Shown here: one piece after another, positions 10,041 through 21,976 of the stretch
How the letters are laid out: each line of letters begins with the position of its first letter
Numbering within the stretch: the stretch's first letter is position 1
From: Dastarcus helophoroides
Taxonomy: Eukaryota > Arthropoda > Insecta > Coleoptera > Bothrideridae
Length of the DNA: 64,000 bases
Assembly (NCBI GenBank): GCA_028583605.1
Contig: CM053327.1
Coordinates: 45,372,059-45,436,058, forward strand
Reading direction: 5' to 3'
Position numbers and translations under genes: made by a program
Notes under the pieces: generated by a model
Told to the model about the DNA's origin: nothing
The model's database searches: none
What the model saw: the letters and a program-made list of their open reading frames with translations, nothing else

Positions 10041-12572
10041 TAGAAAAATTGGAAATTCGATTCAGAATTTTCTTCAGTCCTACACAGTAGTAATTTTTTT
10101 AGTAAAACATCAAATCGCAAAAAAAGTTGAAATTTAAAAGGTACATTTTTTATTGAAGTTTTTCTTAAAGTTGAAAATTAAATTGTTCTTAAAATTTCTT
10201 CGTTTTTTCCAAAATGTTGACTTTTTTTGTAGATATTTCAGAGTGTTTTCGTAAACATTTTTGTCAAAATTTCTAAATGAAGAATATATGACAACAATTA
10301 CTAAACACGTACTTAATCGATTTTAAAAATGTTAGCCCCAATCGGGGTGAAAAAGTTCATTTAATTGATAATGAAATTTATAATTTTCTTTTACAAGCTA
10401 AAATTTGAGTTTTCAAAAACAATTTGTTCCAACAAGGCAAAATTTTGAAAAGTTGAAATTTCAAAAAAAAAGTATTTTCAAAACAAGATACATTTTTAAA
10501 TTCTAAGGGGGTGGAAAATGTTATTATTGAATATTGAAAAATATCAACATTATTTTTTATAAGCTAGGTTTTCAAAAACAATTTTGGTTCAACAAGACGA
10601 AATTCTAAAAAATCGAAATTTTCAGTAAAAAAAATATAAATTTCGATAGCCAAAATTTTGGAACCAGCAAAATGTTTAAAAAAGTCTTTATCTTTAAAAA
10701 ACGTCGAAATTTTTAAACCAAGACGATTTAGAAAAGGTTCAGATTTTCAAAAAAAGCGAAATTTTCAGAAAAATCAAGTCAAAATTTAAATAAAAAGCTA
10801 AAATTTTTTAAACACGTCCTAACTTTTAAAAGAAAAAAATCAAAATTTTGAGAAATCATTGGAAAATATTAAAATAATTGGAAATTATAATAAACATGAA
10901 AATTATAACAAAGATCAAAATTTTCAGTCAACATTTGGAAAAAAAAAGTCGAAACTAACAAGAAAAAAATCAAAACTTCGTAAAAAAATCACCTTTTCAA
11001 ATGAAAATCTAATTTTCAAAAAGGTGAAAATTTTGAGATTCAAAATTTTAAAAAAAGTTTAAATTTTCACACAAAGTAAATATTTTAAAGTTTGTAAGTT
11101 TTCAAAAGAGTAGAATTTGTTAAATATCAAAATTTTCAAAAAAAAAAGTTAAAACAGAGAGGACAAATCAAATTTTTGAAAAACGGTTAAAATTTCAAAA
11201 GGAAAAGTGAAAATTACGGAAATTTTCAAGGTTGAGATTTTGCAATTAAATCAAAAATGTCAAAACAGTCCAAATTCTCCCGAAAGGTCAATATTTCTAG
11301 GAAAATACGAAGGAAATTATGAACAAACTTCGAAATTATGGACAATTATGACGAAGTTGGATATTTTCAAAAGAAATCAAAATCTTGAAAATGTTAAGAT
11401 TTTAAAAAATTTGAAAATTCGCAGAAAGAAAATCGACATTTCCATAAAAAATTGGAAAAATCTGGGCAAAAAAAATCAAAATTGAAATTCTACGAAAATA
11501 ATCCAAGGCTCGGTGGTTATTTCCATTACAGAAAAATATCAAAATGATTAAGCAATTGAAAATTAAATTTTTTCTTTAAATGTCTTCGTTTTTTTCCAAA
11601 ATGTTGACAATGTTATAAAAAGTTCGGAATTTTTTTCTAAAAATTGTTTGTCAAAATTACAAAATAAAATCAACTTTAAAATGTTAAAATGTCGTGAAAA
11701 AAGCTCATAGTTTGAAAGCAAATTAGAGGAACGTAAAAAATTTGGAAAAATTGAAATTTTTAGGGATAACATTTCCAGGAATAGTAGACATTTCGAGAAA
11801 AATTGTTTACAAAAAATATTTAGGATAAATAGAAATTTCCGAAAAAAAATCGAAATATTAGAAAGAACTAAACATTTTTATTCAAAAAACTCGAAATTGA
11901 GTTTTCAGGCAAAAATTCGAAGATTTGGTATCAACTTTTCTTTAAAGAAATATCAAAATACATTTAATTTTTCCTTCAAATTTTAATTATTTTCTGAAAA
12001 TTTTGTCAATTTTAGAGAAATTTGAGCTTTCTTCTGAAAATTGCAATTCCCTATCAATATATTGATTTCTTTTCGAAAATTTTTACAAAAATTATATTTT
12101 GAAAATGCGTTTTTGATCAATATTAGAAATAAAATATATTTTCGAATGCGGTAACTTCGTGACAGAAACTTGATATTTCTATAAAAACAAATCAGAGAAA
12201 TTTCAAATTTTCTATACAGGAAAAAGTCTTCAGAAACGACCAAAATTTTGAGAAAAAAACTCGAAAGCGGAATTGGGGGTGCTGCAGTTCCTCAGTGCAT
12301 ATACGCGAGCCGCCACTGCCTTTAAGAAAATTAAAATAATTACAGTTTTGTCTCAAACCTGTTGGCAACATTCCAAAAGATGGGAAGGATGAGAAGGTTA
12401 TTTTTTTATAACCTTATTGGTCGAAAACGTTACAATTGTCAATTTTCCTTGTGAAAAATTTAAATATTTCCAAACCGGAGCGAAGGAATGTTAAAATGAA
12501 AATGGGAAGGATGCATTTTCCTTTAAAGGAGATATTCTACCGCGTACTAGTGGGACCCACTGTATAACTTAC

Positions 12573-12717
12573 TCAAAGCACTATCTGCGAACCAATCATC
12601 ATCCCATGGACCTGCCTTGCAAGCTCCCTTGAAAAATTTGGAGGAAGCCTTAATTCGATTTTCGGTCAATGATAATTGAGGATCACATGACTGTGGAACC
12701 ACGGATGCTTCCAAATA
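12573..12717 (-). CDS. Transferrin-family protein, exon 3 of those visible
   Basis: Acceptor CTTTACAG and donor TTTGA/GTAAGT bound 145 nt. It encodes YLEASVVPQSCDPQ, ENRIKASSKFFKGACKAGPW and DDDWFADSAL. The blocks VVP..CDP, ENRI and ACKAGPW are conserved in insect transferrin N-lobes. It joins in phase 0 upstream and phase 1 downstream. Confidence 0.92.
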
Positions 12718-12797
12718 CTGTAAAGTTTGTAATTAGTAAGAGGTAGTTAAAAATTCGTTCCTAATATAATCATAAAACTATAGAAAATTATCCTTAC

Positions 12798-13110
12798 ATT
12801 TGATAAAATTTTGGTCCAATCCGCTTCATAGCCGTATCCTGGATGACAAAATCTTTTATCCCTTAGATCATGCTTGCTTGTTATGCCTGAATTATTATTG
12901 ATAACAGCGACCACTTCGTAATCATATTTATCTAAAAATCGAGAGATTGGTTTGATGTTAACGATTTGGAGTATTTGGTTACCTTCTGTAAATCTTAATT
13001 CGTGTGTAATGAGTACTTCTATTTCGGAATTAGCAGCGGCCACTAAATCTTCCGCATTAAAGACCGAAAAATCAGCTTTACCTTTTGAGATTTTCCTGAG
13101 GCAATCTAAT
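12798..13110 (-). CDS. Transferrin-family protein, exon 2 of those visible
   Basis: Acceptor TTTTGCAG and donor AAT/GTAAGG bound 313 nt. The product is LDCLRKISKGKADFSVFNAE, then DLVAAANSEIEVLITHELR, then YDYEVVAVI, KHDLRDKRFCHPGYGYEADW and TKILSN. DCLRKI.KG.ADF.VF.AEDLVAA and RFCHPGYG are transferrin signatures. By recalled alignment the Asp iron ligand of lobe 1 is replaced by Asn (VFNAE), while the first Tyr is kept (DYEVVAVI). Together with His to Pro in a later exon this argues that lobe 1 binds iron poorly or not at all. The intron upstream is only 88 bp. Confidence 0.93.
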
Positions 13111-13198
13111 CTGCAAAATATGCATTAATTTCGTCCAGAAATATGCATTAGTTATTACCCTTTGACTATATAAATATTTATATTATCTAAGTTATTAC

Positions 13199-13310
13199 CT
13201 ATCGACTCCGACAACACAAGCTACTCTGCTGTCTACTCTGTTGTCTAATACTGGACAGTAACGTTCTACTCTCTTGAATGCACCCGAACCGTCAACTACA
13301 CAGACTCTCA
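13199..13310 (-). CDS. Transferrin-family protein, first exon visible
   Basis: Acceptor TTAATTTCAG and donor GATAG/GTAATA bound 112 nt. It encodes RVCVVDGSGAFKRVERYCPV and VACVVGVDR, continuing to LDCLRK. This is the opening strand of a transferrin N-lobe, so about 20-30 residues including the signal peptide remain to be encoded by an upstream exon that ends in phase 1. I could not find it between 13311 and 13569; it may lie beyond the 8.3-kb element E2 or outside the window. Six visible exons give about 715 residues, the usual size for a bilobal transferrin. The RVCVVDG start and hydrophobic tail suggest a transferrin 2/3 or melanotransferrin type rather than the haemolymph carrier, but the subfamily is not certain. 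Confidence 0.88.
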
Positions 13311-14044
13311 CTGAAATTAATAAACTGGATCAGTTTTGTTATTTTTTCATAACTGAATTCCTAATTCTTCCTAAATATATAAATGTGATAAGATCAGATA
13401 AAACTAAAACGAATTTACAAAGCCACGAACTGGGATAATAAACTCCCTGAATGCCATAAGTCCAAAGAAGGTTTTACCCCTTTGCCACAGCAATTAATAA
13501 GTAACAACGCGATAAGTGTTTCGCCAGCAAAACTGGCATCGTCAAGTTAATCGTACTAATATTCTAATTCAGAGGTCGGCCAAAAGAGCCAACTGCACTA
13601 AGAAAATTGGTTTCGTGAATTTCAAAGAGCCACAAATTTTTACTTCTGATTTTACATTTTATTTCAAAATTAAATCCCATAAATCATACAAAATATGGGA
13701 TAAGGAGACACCTCTAACTCAAGCAGTCAAACGAAAACATATTCAGCCCAAAAGACCTTTTATTGCTCAAAATATAGGACTTTATTTCAAAATTTACCTC
13801 TTTCTGGCAAATTCGACTTTTTTGTTTTCTCTGTATTCGTCTTTTTTTTTAACTAGGTATTTAGACTTTTTTCTCCCTAAATCTTCCTTTCTTCTCAAAA
13901 TTCGACAATCTGTTTACTTTTTTTTTAATTCGACTTACTGGAAGATTCAACTTATTTCTCAAAAATTCATCGTTTGTCGATTTCCTAATAAAAAAAAAAG
14001 TGATAATTTGGAGATGTTAAATAAAATAGTTTTTGAAGATTTCG

Positions 14045-15735
14045 ACCTTCTTCTCAAATTTTCGTTTTTCGAAATTTAGATCTATTCTTAAATTTAGACC
14101 TATTCTTAAATTTAGATCTATTCTTAAATCTCTCTTAAGTCTCTGCATTAGGATCCTAGTCTTCTGGGGACTTTTTCCCAGAGAGCAACCGCTTCGCTAG
14201 GTGGCAGTGTTCAACTGTTGGTAGTTCAAATAGTTTTTGAATATTTCGATCTTTTTCTCAAATTTTCGTTTTTCGAAATTTAGATCTATTCTGAAATTTA
14301 GATCAATTCTTAAATCTCTCTTAAGTCTGTGCATTAGAATCCTTGTCTTCTGGGGACTTTTTCCTAGAGAGCAACCGCTTCGCTAGGTGGCAGTGTTCAA
14401 CTGTTGGTAGTTCAAATAGTTTTTGAATATTTCGATCTTTATCTCAAATTTTCGTTTTTCGAAATTTAGATCTATTCTTAAATTTAGATCTATTCCTAAA
14501 TCTCTCTTAAGTCTGTGCATTAGAATCCTTGTCTTCTGGGGATTTTTTCCTAGAGAGCAACCGCTTCGCTAGGTGGCAGTGTTCAACTGTTGGCAGTTCA
14601 AATAGTTTTTGAATATTTCGATCTTTATCTCAAATTTTCGTTTTTCGAAATTTAGATCTATTCTGAAATTTAGATCTATTCATAAATCTCTCTTAAGTCT
14701 GTGCATTAGGATCCTAGTCTTCTGGGGACTTTTTCCTAGAGAGCAACCGCTTCGCTAGGTGGCAGTGTTCAACTGTTGGTAGTTCAAATAGTTTTTGAAT
14801 ATTTCGATCTTTTTCTCAAATTTTCGTTTTTCGAAATTTAGATCTATTCTGAAATTTAGATCTATTCTTAAATCTCTCTTAAGTCTGTGCATTAGATGCT
14901 TGTCTTCTGGGGATTTTTTCCTAGCGAGCAACCGCTTCGCTAGGTGGCAGTGTTCAACTGTTGGTACTTCAAATAGTTTTTGAATATTTCGATCTTTATC
15001 TCAAATTTTCGTTTTTCGAAATTTAGATCTATTCTGAAATTTAGATCTATTCTTAAATCTCTCTTAAGTCTGTGCATTAGAATCCTTGTCTTCTGGGGAC
15101 TTTTTCCTAGAGAGCAACAGCGTTGCTAGGTGGCAGTGTTCAACTGTTGGTAGTTCAAATAGTTTTTGAATATTTCGATCTTTATCTCAAATTTTCGTTT
15201 TTCGAAATTTAGATCTATTCTGAAATTTAGATCTATTCTTAAATCTCTCTTAAGTCTGTGCATTAGAATCCTTGTCTTCTGGGGATTTTTTCCTAGCGAG
15301 CAACCGCTTCGCTAGGTGGCAGTGTTCAACTGTTGGTACTTCAAATAGTTTTTGAATATTTCGATCTTTATCTCAAATTTTCGTTTTTCGAAATTTAGAT
15401 CTATTCTGAAATTTAGATCTATTCTTAAATCTCTCTTAAGTCTGTGCATTAGAATCCTTGTCTTCTGGGGACTTTTTCCTAGAGAGCAACAGCGTTGCTA
15501 GGTGGCAGTGTTCAACTGTTGGTAGTTCAAATAGTTTTTGAATATTTCGATCTTTATCTCAAATTTTCGTTTTTCGAAATTTAGATCTATTCTGAAATTT
15601 AGATCTATTTTTAAATCTCTCTTAAGTCTGTGCATTAGGATCCTTGTCTTCTGGGGATTTTTCCTAGAGAGCAACCGCTTCGCTAGGTGGCAGTGTTCTA
15701 CTGTTGGTAGTTCAAATAGTTTTTGAATATTTCGA
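14045..15735. repeat. 186-bp tandem array, nine copies, with dimeric higher-order units
   Basis: The anchor GAGAGCAACC (or GCGAGCAACC) recurs at 14181, 14367, 14553, 14739, 14924, 15110, 15296, 15482 and 15667, a spacing of 185-186. Each unit joins the tail of the hammerhead repeat family (tgtgcattag...cttctggggac...gcaaccgcttcgctaggtgg...caactgttggta) to TTCGAAATTT-type sequence. Copies 5-6 and 7-8 share linked variants (tagcgagc with ggtacttc, then cagcgttgct), so 372-bp dimers were duplicated after the array formed. Confidence 0.93.
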
Positions 15736-17644
15736 TCTTTTTCTCAATTTTTTATTTTTTTCGAAATTTGAACCTATTCTTAAATTTGACTTTTTTCCAA
15801 AATTATATTTTTTTTACTTTGTTCTAAATTGCAACTTTTTTCTCGAAATTTCTATTCTTTTTAAATTACCAAATTTCAACATTTTCCCCGAATATTGACT
15901 TCTACTAAACATTTAAACTTTTATTTATTTTATGGAAATTTCGACCAATTTCGCAAAATTAGTTGTTTTTCGAAATTCCAACTTCTAACTGAAAATTCGA
16001 CATTTTATTATGTTTCTGCAAGCTGCGATTTTATCGACGAAATTTATCCATTTCCACAGCGTTTGACTATCTAAAAATGTGATTTTGTTCCTAAAATTTG
16101 ATTTCTCAGAAAAATTTTAATCTATTTTTAAAGTTCAATACTTTTCTCGAATTGGAAGTTTGATCGACATTCCTTGCTATTTGGAAATCATTTCACCAAT
16201 TTTCTCTCAAAGTTCGAGTTTTTCTGAAAATTTGAAGTTTTCTTTTTATTCGTCTTCAAATTTATTCTCAAAATTTAATTTTCGCTGAAAAATTTGCAAA
16301 TTATTTATTTTCTTTTTCTCTGAAAAACCTCGATTTTTTAAACTTTGACAATTTTTTCGAAGCTTTCAGTTTTTTACAATTTCTCTTTTCGAGATGTCAC
16401 CATTTTATCACAAAATTCAAATTTGTTTAAAAATCTCAGGTTTTCAATTTGTTCTGGGTTTCAATCTATTGTCAAGATTCAACGATTTTTTTATAAAATT
16501 TTGCTTTTTAAAGAATTTTTGACAAATTTATATCTTTCGAAATCTCTTTTTTTCAAAATTCGTATTTTTCCGGTAATATCAACTTTTATTTCGAACGAAA
16601 TTCATCTATTTTCAAATTACAATATTAATTTTTTTTTTTAATTTAACTTTCTTCGATCTTTTTTTAAAGTTTAACGCTTTTCGAAATTGGAAGTTTTATC
16701 AACATTCTCTATCCTTTCAAAATTATTTTACCAATTTTCTCAAAATTCGATTTGGATGAAAACTTTTAGTTTTTTTAATTCGTGTTGTTTTCGAAATTTC
16801 AAATTTATTTTTAAAATTTAATTTTCTCTGAAAAATTTTTATCGAAATTTGGAACTTTTCTTAAAATGTTGATTGATCTTTTCCTAAAATTTGACTTTTT
16901 TCTACTTCTCTGAAAAATGTTTAATTTTCAGTGGAAAATTGCAAATTTTTATTGAAATTTTTATCGACTTTTTTAAAGACCCACGCTTCGAGTTTATTTT
17001 TACAATTTCTCTTCAATCTAAAAATTTCAGGTTATTAAATTTGTTTTGAGGTTCAATATATTTTCGAAATTCGACGTTTTTTTCTGAAATTGTGTCCTTA
17101 TTTGAGAACTTTGAACAAATTCATTTTTTGTTAATCTCTTCGTTTCTACCAATTTTTATTCGAAATCTCTTCCTTTTTCTCAAAAGTTGGCTTTTTCCGA
17201 GAAATGTTCACTTTTTTAAAGTTAAAACACTTTTCTCGACATTTTCTTAGACTTTTCTTTCGAAATTATTCTGTAAATTGTCTTGAAATTCGAATTTATT
17301 TGAAAATTTGGATTTTCTAAAAATCGTCGTGTTTTTGAAATTTCAAATTGATTTTTAAATTTAACTTTCTCTGGAAAATTGGAAATTTTTAGTCAAAATT
17401 TAAACCTTTTCTTAATTTTTTGAATTTTTCCTTGAAATTTTTCCTAAAATTTGGGTTTTTTCTTCTTCGCTAAAAACTAAGACTTTTTTAAATTTCGACA
17501 AATTTTTCTAAGCTCTCAAATTATTCTTACGATTTCTCTTTTCGAATTTTGCAATTTTACAAAATATTCAAAATATTCTACAAATTTCAGGTTTTAAATT
17601 TGTTTTGGGTTTCAATCTATTGCCGAAATTCGACGTTTTAGTTA

Positions 17645-17853
17645 CTAACCTAACCTAACCTAACCTAACCTAACCTAACTTAACCCAACCTAACCTAACC
17701 TAACCTAACCTAACCTAACCTAACCTAACCTAACCTAACCTAACCCAACCTAACATAACCCAACCTAACCTAACCCAACCCAAACCATCCCAACCCAACC
17801 CAACCCAACCCAACCCAACCCAACCCAACCTAACCTAACCTAACCTAACCTAA
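17645..17853 (-). repeat. Interstitial (TTAGG)n array 1
   Basis: On the plus strand the sequence is runs of CCTAA with CCCAA variants; on the minus strand it is TTAGG, the arthropod telomere unit. The array is preceded by the block gccgaaattcgacgttttag, which also precedes arrays 2, 3 and 4. Confidence 0.93.
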
Positions 17854-18018
17854 AGACTTTTTTAAATTTCGACAAATTTTTCTAAGCTCTCAAATTATTC
17901 TTACAATTTCTCTTTTCGAATTTTGCAATTTTACAAAATATTCAAAATATTCTACAAATTTCAGGTTTTAAATTTGTTTTGGGTTTCAACCTATTGCCGA
18001 AATTCGACGTTTTAGTTA

Positions 18019-18446
18019 CTAACCTAACCTAACCTAACCTAACCTAACCTAACCTAACCTAACCTAACCTAACTTAACCCAACCTAACCTAACCTAACCT
18101 AACCTAACCTAACCTAACCTAACATAACCCAACCTAACCTAACCCAACCCAAACCAACCCAACCCAACCCAACCCAACCTAACCCAACCTAACCTAACCT
18201 AACCTAACCTAACCTAACCTAACCTAACCTAACCTAACCTAACCTAACCTAACCTAACCTAACCTAACCTAACCTAACCTAACCTAACCTAACTTAACCC
18301 AACCTAACCTAACCCAACCCAAACCAACCCAACCCAACCCAACCTAACCTAACCTAACCTAACCTAACCTAACCTAACCTAACCTAACCTAACCTAACCT
18401 AACCTAACCTAACCTAACCTAACTAACCTAACCTAACTAACCTAAC
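18019..18446 (-). repeat. Interstitial (TTAGG)n array 2
   Basis: About 85 units, mostly exact, with blocks of CCCAA variants similar in order to array 1. The same about 170 bp of AT-rich sequence (from ttaaatttcgacaaattttt) lies before this array as lies before array 1, so array and flank were duplicated together. Confidence 0.93.
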
Positions 18447-19569
18447 TTTCAATAAATTCATTTTTTTCGAAATTTTTCTCCTTTTTCCAATTAGACAAAT
18501 TCATTTTTTTATCTCTTCATTTTTCCCAATTTTTTTTTCGAAATCTCTTCCTTTTTCTCAAAATTCGACTTTTTCTGGGACATTTTGAACTTGTTTTAAA
18601 TGTCATCATTTCTCGGAATTTTCCATCGAAAGTATTTTACGAATTTTCTCAAAATTCGAATTTATCTGAAGATTTCGAGTTTGTTTTTAATTCGTCTTGT
18701 TCTCGAAATTGCAAATTTATTTTGAAAATTTAGCTTCCTCAGGCAAATTGCAATTTTTTATCGAAATTTCGAGCTGTTCTAGACTTTTCCTATGAAATTC
18801 TTCCTAAAATTAGGCTTTTTTCCTCTTTACTGAAAAATTTGGAGTTTTTTTAGAGAACGACAATTTTTTCTGATCTTCCAGTTAACTTTTACCATTTCTC
18901 TTTTCGAAATTTCACTGTATTTTAAAAAATTAAAAATTGTCTAAGCATTTCAGGTTTTTAAATTTGTTTTGGGGTTCAATATATTTTCGAAATTCGACAT
19001 TTTTTTCTGAAATTTTGTCCTTATTTGTGAACTTTGAACAAATTCATTTTTTTTTTAATCTCCTCGTTTCTCCCAATTTTTATTCGAATACTCTTCCTTT
19101 TTCTCAAAATTTGGCTTTTTCCGAGACATGTTGACTTTTTTTAAGTTAAAACACTTTTCTCGTCGTTTTCTAGGGCTTTTTTTTCGAAATTATTCTATAA
19201 ATTGTCTCGAAAATTGAATTTATTTGAAAATTTGGATTTTTTTAAAATCGTCTTGTTTTTGAAATTTCAAATTGATTCTTTTGATTTGACTTTCTCTGGA
19301 AAATTGTAAATTTTTTGACGAAATTTAAAGATTTCTTAATATTTTGACTTTTTTCTTGAAATTTTTCCTAAAATTTGAATTTTTTTCTTCTTCTCTGAAA
19401 AACTACGACTTTTTTAAATTTCAACAATTTTTCTAAGCATACAGTTTATTCTTACAATTTCTCTTTTCGAATTTTGCAATTTTACAAAATATTCAAAATA
19501 TTTTACAAATTTCAGGTTTTAAATTTATTTTGGGTTTCAATCTATTGCCGAAATTCGACGTTTTAGTTA

Positions 19570-20048
19570 CTAACTTAACCTAACCTACCCTAACTTAACC
19601 TAACCTAACCTAACCTAACCTAACCTAACCTAACCTAACCTAACCTAACCTAACCTAACCTAACCTAACCTAACCTAACCTAACCTAACCTAACCTAACC
19701 TAACCTAACCTAACCTAACCTAACCTAACCTAACCTAACCTAACCTATTCTAACCTAACGTAGCGTAACGTGACCTAACCTAACCTAACCTAACCTAACC
19801 TAACCCAACCCAACCCAACCCAACCCAACCTAACCTAACCTAACGTAACCTAACCTAACCTAACCTAACCTAACCTAACCTAACCTAACCTAACCTAACC
19901 TAACCTAACCTAACCTAATCTAACCTAACGTAGCGTAACGTGACCTAACCTAACCTAACCTAACCTAACCTAACCCAACCCAACCCAACCCAACCCAACC
20001 TAACCTAACCTAACCTAACCTAACGTAACCTAACCTAACCTAACCTAA
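19570..20048 (-). repeat. Interstitial (TTAGG)n array 3, with an internal duplication
   Basis: The longest array. A variant string acgtagcgtaacgtgaccta occurs twice, near 19758 and 19928, each followed by CCCAA units, which shows a roughly 170-bp internal duplication. It has the shared 5' flank. Confidence 0.93.
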
Positions 20049-20232
20049 ATTCATTTTTCTCCTTTTCCCAATTAGACTAATTCATTTTTTTATCTCTTCA
20101 TTTTTCCCAATTTTTTTCAAAATTTCGTCCTTTTTCTCAAAATTTTACAAAATATTCAAAATATTCTACAAATTTCAGGTTTTAAATTTGTTTTGGGTTT
20201 CAATCCATTGCCGAAATTCGACGTTTTAGTTA

Positions 20233-20602
20233 CTAACTTAACCTAACCTAACCTAACCTAACCTAACCTAACCTAACATAACCCAACCTAACCTAACATA
20301 ACCCAACTTAACCCAACCTAACCTAACCTAACCTAACCTAACCTAACCTAACCTAACCTAATCTAACCTAACCTAACTTAACCTAACCTTACCTAACCTA
20401 ACCTAACCTAACCTAACCTAATCTAACCTAATCTAACCTAACCTAACTTAACCTAACCTTACCTAACCTAACCTAACCTAACCTAACCTAACGTAACGTA
20501 ACGTAACGTAACGTAACCCAACCCAACCCAACCCAACCCAACCCAACCCAACCTAACCTAACCTAACCTAACTTAACCTAACCTAACCTAACCTAACCTA
20601 AA
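20233..20602 (-). repeat. Interstitial (TTAGG)n array 4
   Basis: CCTAA units with ATAACCC, TTACC and ACGTA variants. The shared flank gccgaaattcgacgttttag lies before it, and the 3' flank ttcatttttttcgaaatttt... resembles that after array 2. Confidence 0.92.
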
Positions 20603-21575
20603 TTCATTTTTTTCGAAATTTTTCTCCTTTTCCCAATTAGACTAATTCATTTTTTTATCTCTTCATTTTTCCCAATTTGTTTTCAAAATCTCTTCCTTTT
20701 TCTCAAAATTTGGCTTTTTCTGGGAAATTTTGACCTTTTTTAAAAGTTCAACATCTTCTCGAAATTTTCTATCGAAAGTATTTTACGAATTTTCTCAAAA
20801 TTCGTATTTATCTGAAAATTTCGAGTTTGTTTTTAGTTTGTCTTGTTCTCGAAATTGCAAATTTATTCTGAAAATTTAGTTTTCTCGGGAAAATTGCAAT
20901 TTTTTATCGAAATTTCGAGCTGTTCTAGACTTTTTCCATCAAATTCTTCCTAAAATTAGACTTTTTTCCTCTTCACTGAGAAACTTGGACCTTTTTTAGA
21001 GAACGACAATTTTTTCTAAGCTTCCAGTTAATTTTTACAATTTCTCTTTTCAAAATTTCACTACATTTTAAAAAATTAAAGTGTCTAAAAATTTGAAGTT
21101 TTTAAATTGTCCTGGGTTTAAATCTATCGTCGAAATTCTACAGTTTTTTTAATAAAATTTTTTGAGAACTTTTGATAAATTCATATTTTTCGAAATCTCT
21201 TCCTTTTTTTCAATTTTTTCGAAATCTCTACCTTCTCAATTTTTTGTAAAACTCTTTTTCTCAAAATTCGACTTTTTCTGGAAATTTCAGCTTTAATTTC
21301 GAACTTTGATATTTGCCGTTTTTGTAAATTTAAATTTTTTTTTCTCACAAAAAGTAATTCACCTTTTTTCACGAAATTTTAAAGTTGTAGAAAATTTACA
21401 AATAAAAAAGTAAAAATCATGAGAAAAATATTTTTTAGAAATTTCGACTCTGCAAGTTGGTCTTTTTCTATCAATTTCAAATTTCATGTTTTTTCTCAAA
21501 CTGTTAATACAAATTAATCAAAAATTTTGGAAAAATACTTCTTGAAATTATAACTTTTTGTGAAAATTTAAGTTT

Positions 21576-21680
21576 TCTCTCTGAAGATTACAGCTTGGCT
21601 GTCGAAACGCGTTAGAGCAACCTTTGTTGTGTTTTTAATCTTTCTTGGTTTCAAGGGACAAGTTCTGTATTTCAATTTTT
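21576..21680 (+). repeat. Palindromic element copy P2 (right half only)
   Basis: Contains ctctctgaagattacagctt, gtcgaaacgcgttagagcaa and tttcttggtttcaagggaca, ending in tctgtatttcaa. Only one arm is present. It is nested near the right end of E2. Confidence 0.78.
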
Positions 21681-21976
21681 CAAAACATAAATAAAACGTA
21701 AAAATTCCTAGAAAATTGTATTTGGAAATTTCGACTTCTGCAGGTCACTTGTTCAATAAGCGTCTGCGTGTCTGTTCGCTGTAGCTTTAATTTATTTATT
21801 TTTTTAGGGGAATTTCAAGAGCCGCAATTTTCGTCTAAAAGAACCGCATGCGGCTAGCGAGCCACGGTTTGCCAACCCCTGCTCTAATTGATTAAGAAAA
21901 AGAGATGCATCGAGTTCATCTGCGTTGAAAACTCAAATGAAACATCCTCTTTAAAAAAAAAATCACATAAAACCTG

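Larger units (their letters stand above)
7974..12318. mobile_element. Non-autonomous hAT-type element E1 (4.35 kb)
   Basis: The left end is CAGTGGCGACTCGT and the right end ACGAGCC-type (CGCGAGCCGCCACTG), giving a terminal inverted repeat of about 14 bp. The flanking 8 bases CCTTTAAG are identical on both sides (7966-7973 and 12319-12326), which is the hAT target-duplication length. Just inside the ends are gggtgctgcaac and gggtgctgcag, a second matching pair in direct rather than inverted orientation. No transposase ORF is present. The interior is degenerate TCGAAATTTT/AAAATTTCGA-type sequence, T-rich and A-rich by turns, plus a nested inverted-repeat MITE (8228-8602) and a palindromic element (9857-10040). 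It lies entirely within a transferrin intron. Confidence 0.88.
13570..21881. mobile_element. Giant non-autonomous hAT-type element E2 (8.3 kb)
   Basis: The left end CAGAGGTCGGCCAAAAGAGCC and the right end, read in reverse, CAGGGGTTGGCAAACCGTGG are the classic hAT terminal form. Flanking octamers are TTCTAATT (13562-13569) and CTCTAATT (21882-21889), 7 of 8 matching. No transposase is visible; 13516-14079 is an accidental open frame crossing the left end. The inside holds, in order, T-rich TTCGAAATTT-type sequence, a 186-bp tandem array (14045-15735), more T-rich sequence, four (TTAGG)n arrays (17645-20602) with duplicated flanks, and half of a palindromic element (21576-21680). Confidence 0.78.

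Noticed and set aside
13311..13569. A signal-peptide exon for the transferrin gene
   Set aside because: An ATG-started stretch (MAFREFIIPV...) exists on the minus strand but lacks a hydrophobic core and a donor in the needed phase.
13516..14079. 187-codon plus-strand frame
   Set aside because: It crosses the terminal repeat of E2 and is made of T-rich filler; phenylalanine-rich low complexity with no family resemblance.
17645..20602. A true chromosome end
   Set aside because: The arrays are short, interrupted by repeated AT-rich flanks, bounded by hAT-type ends and have genes on both sides, so they are interstitial.
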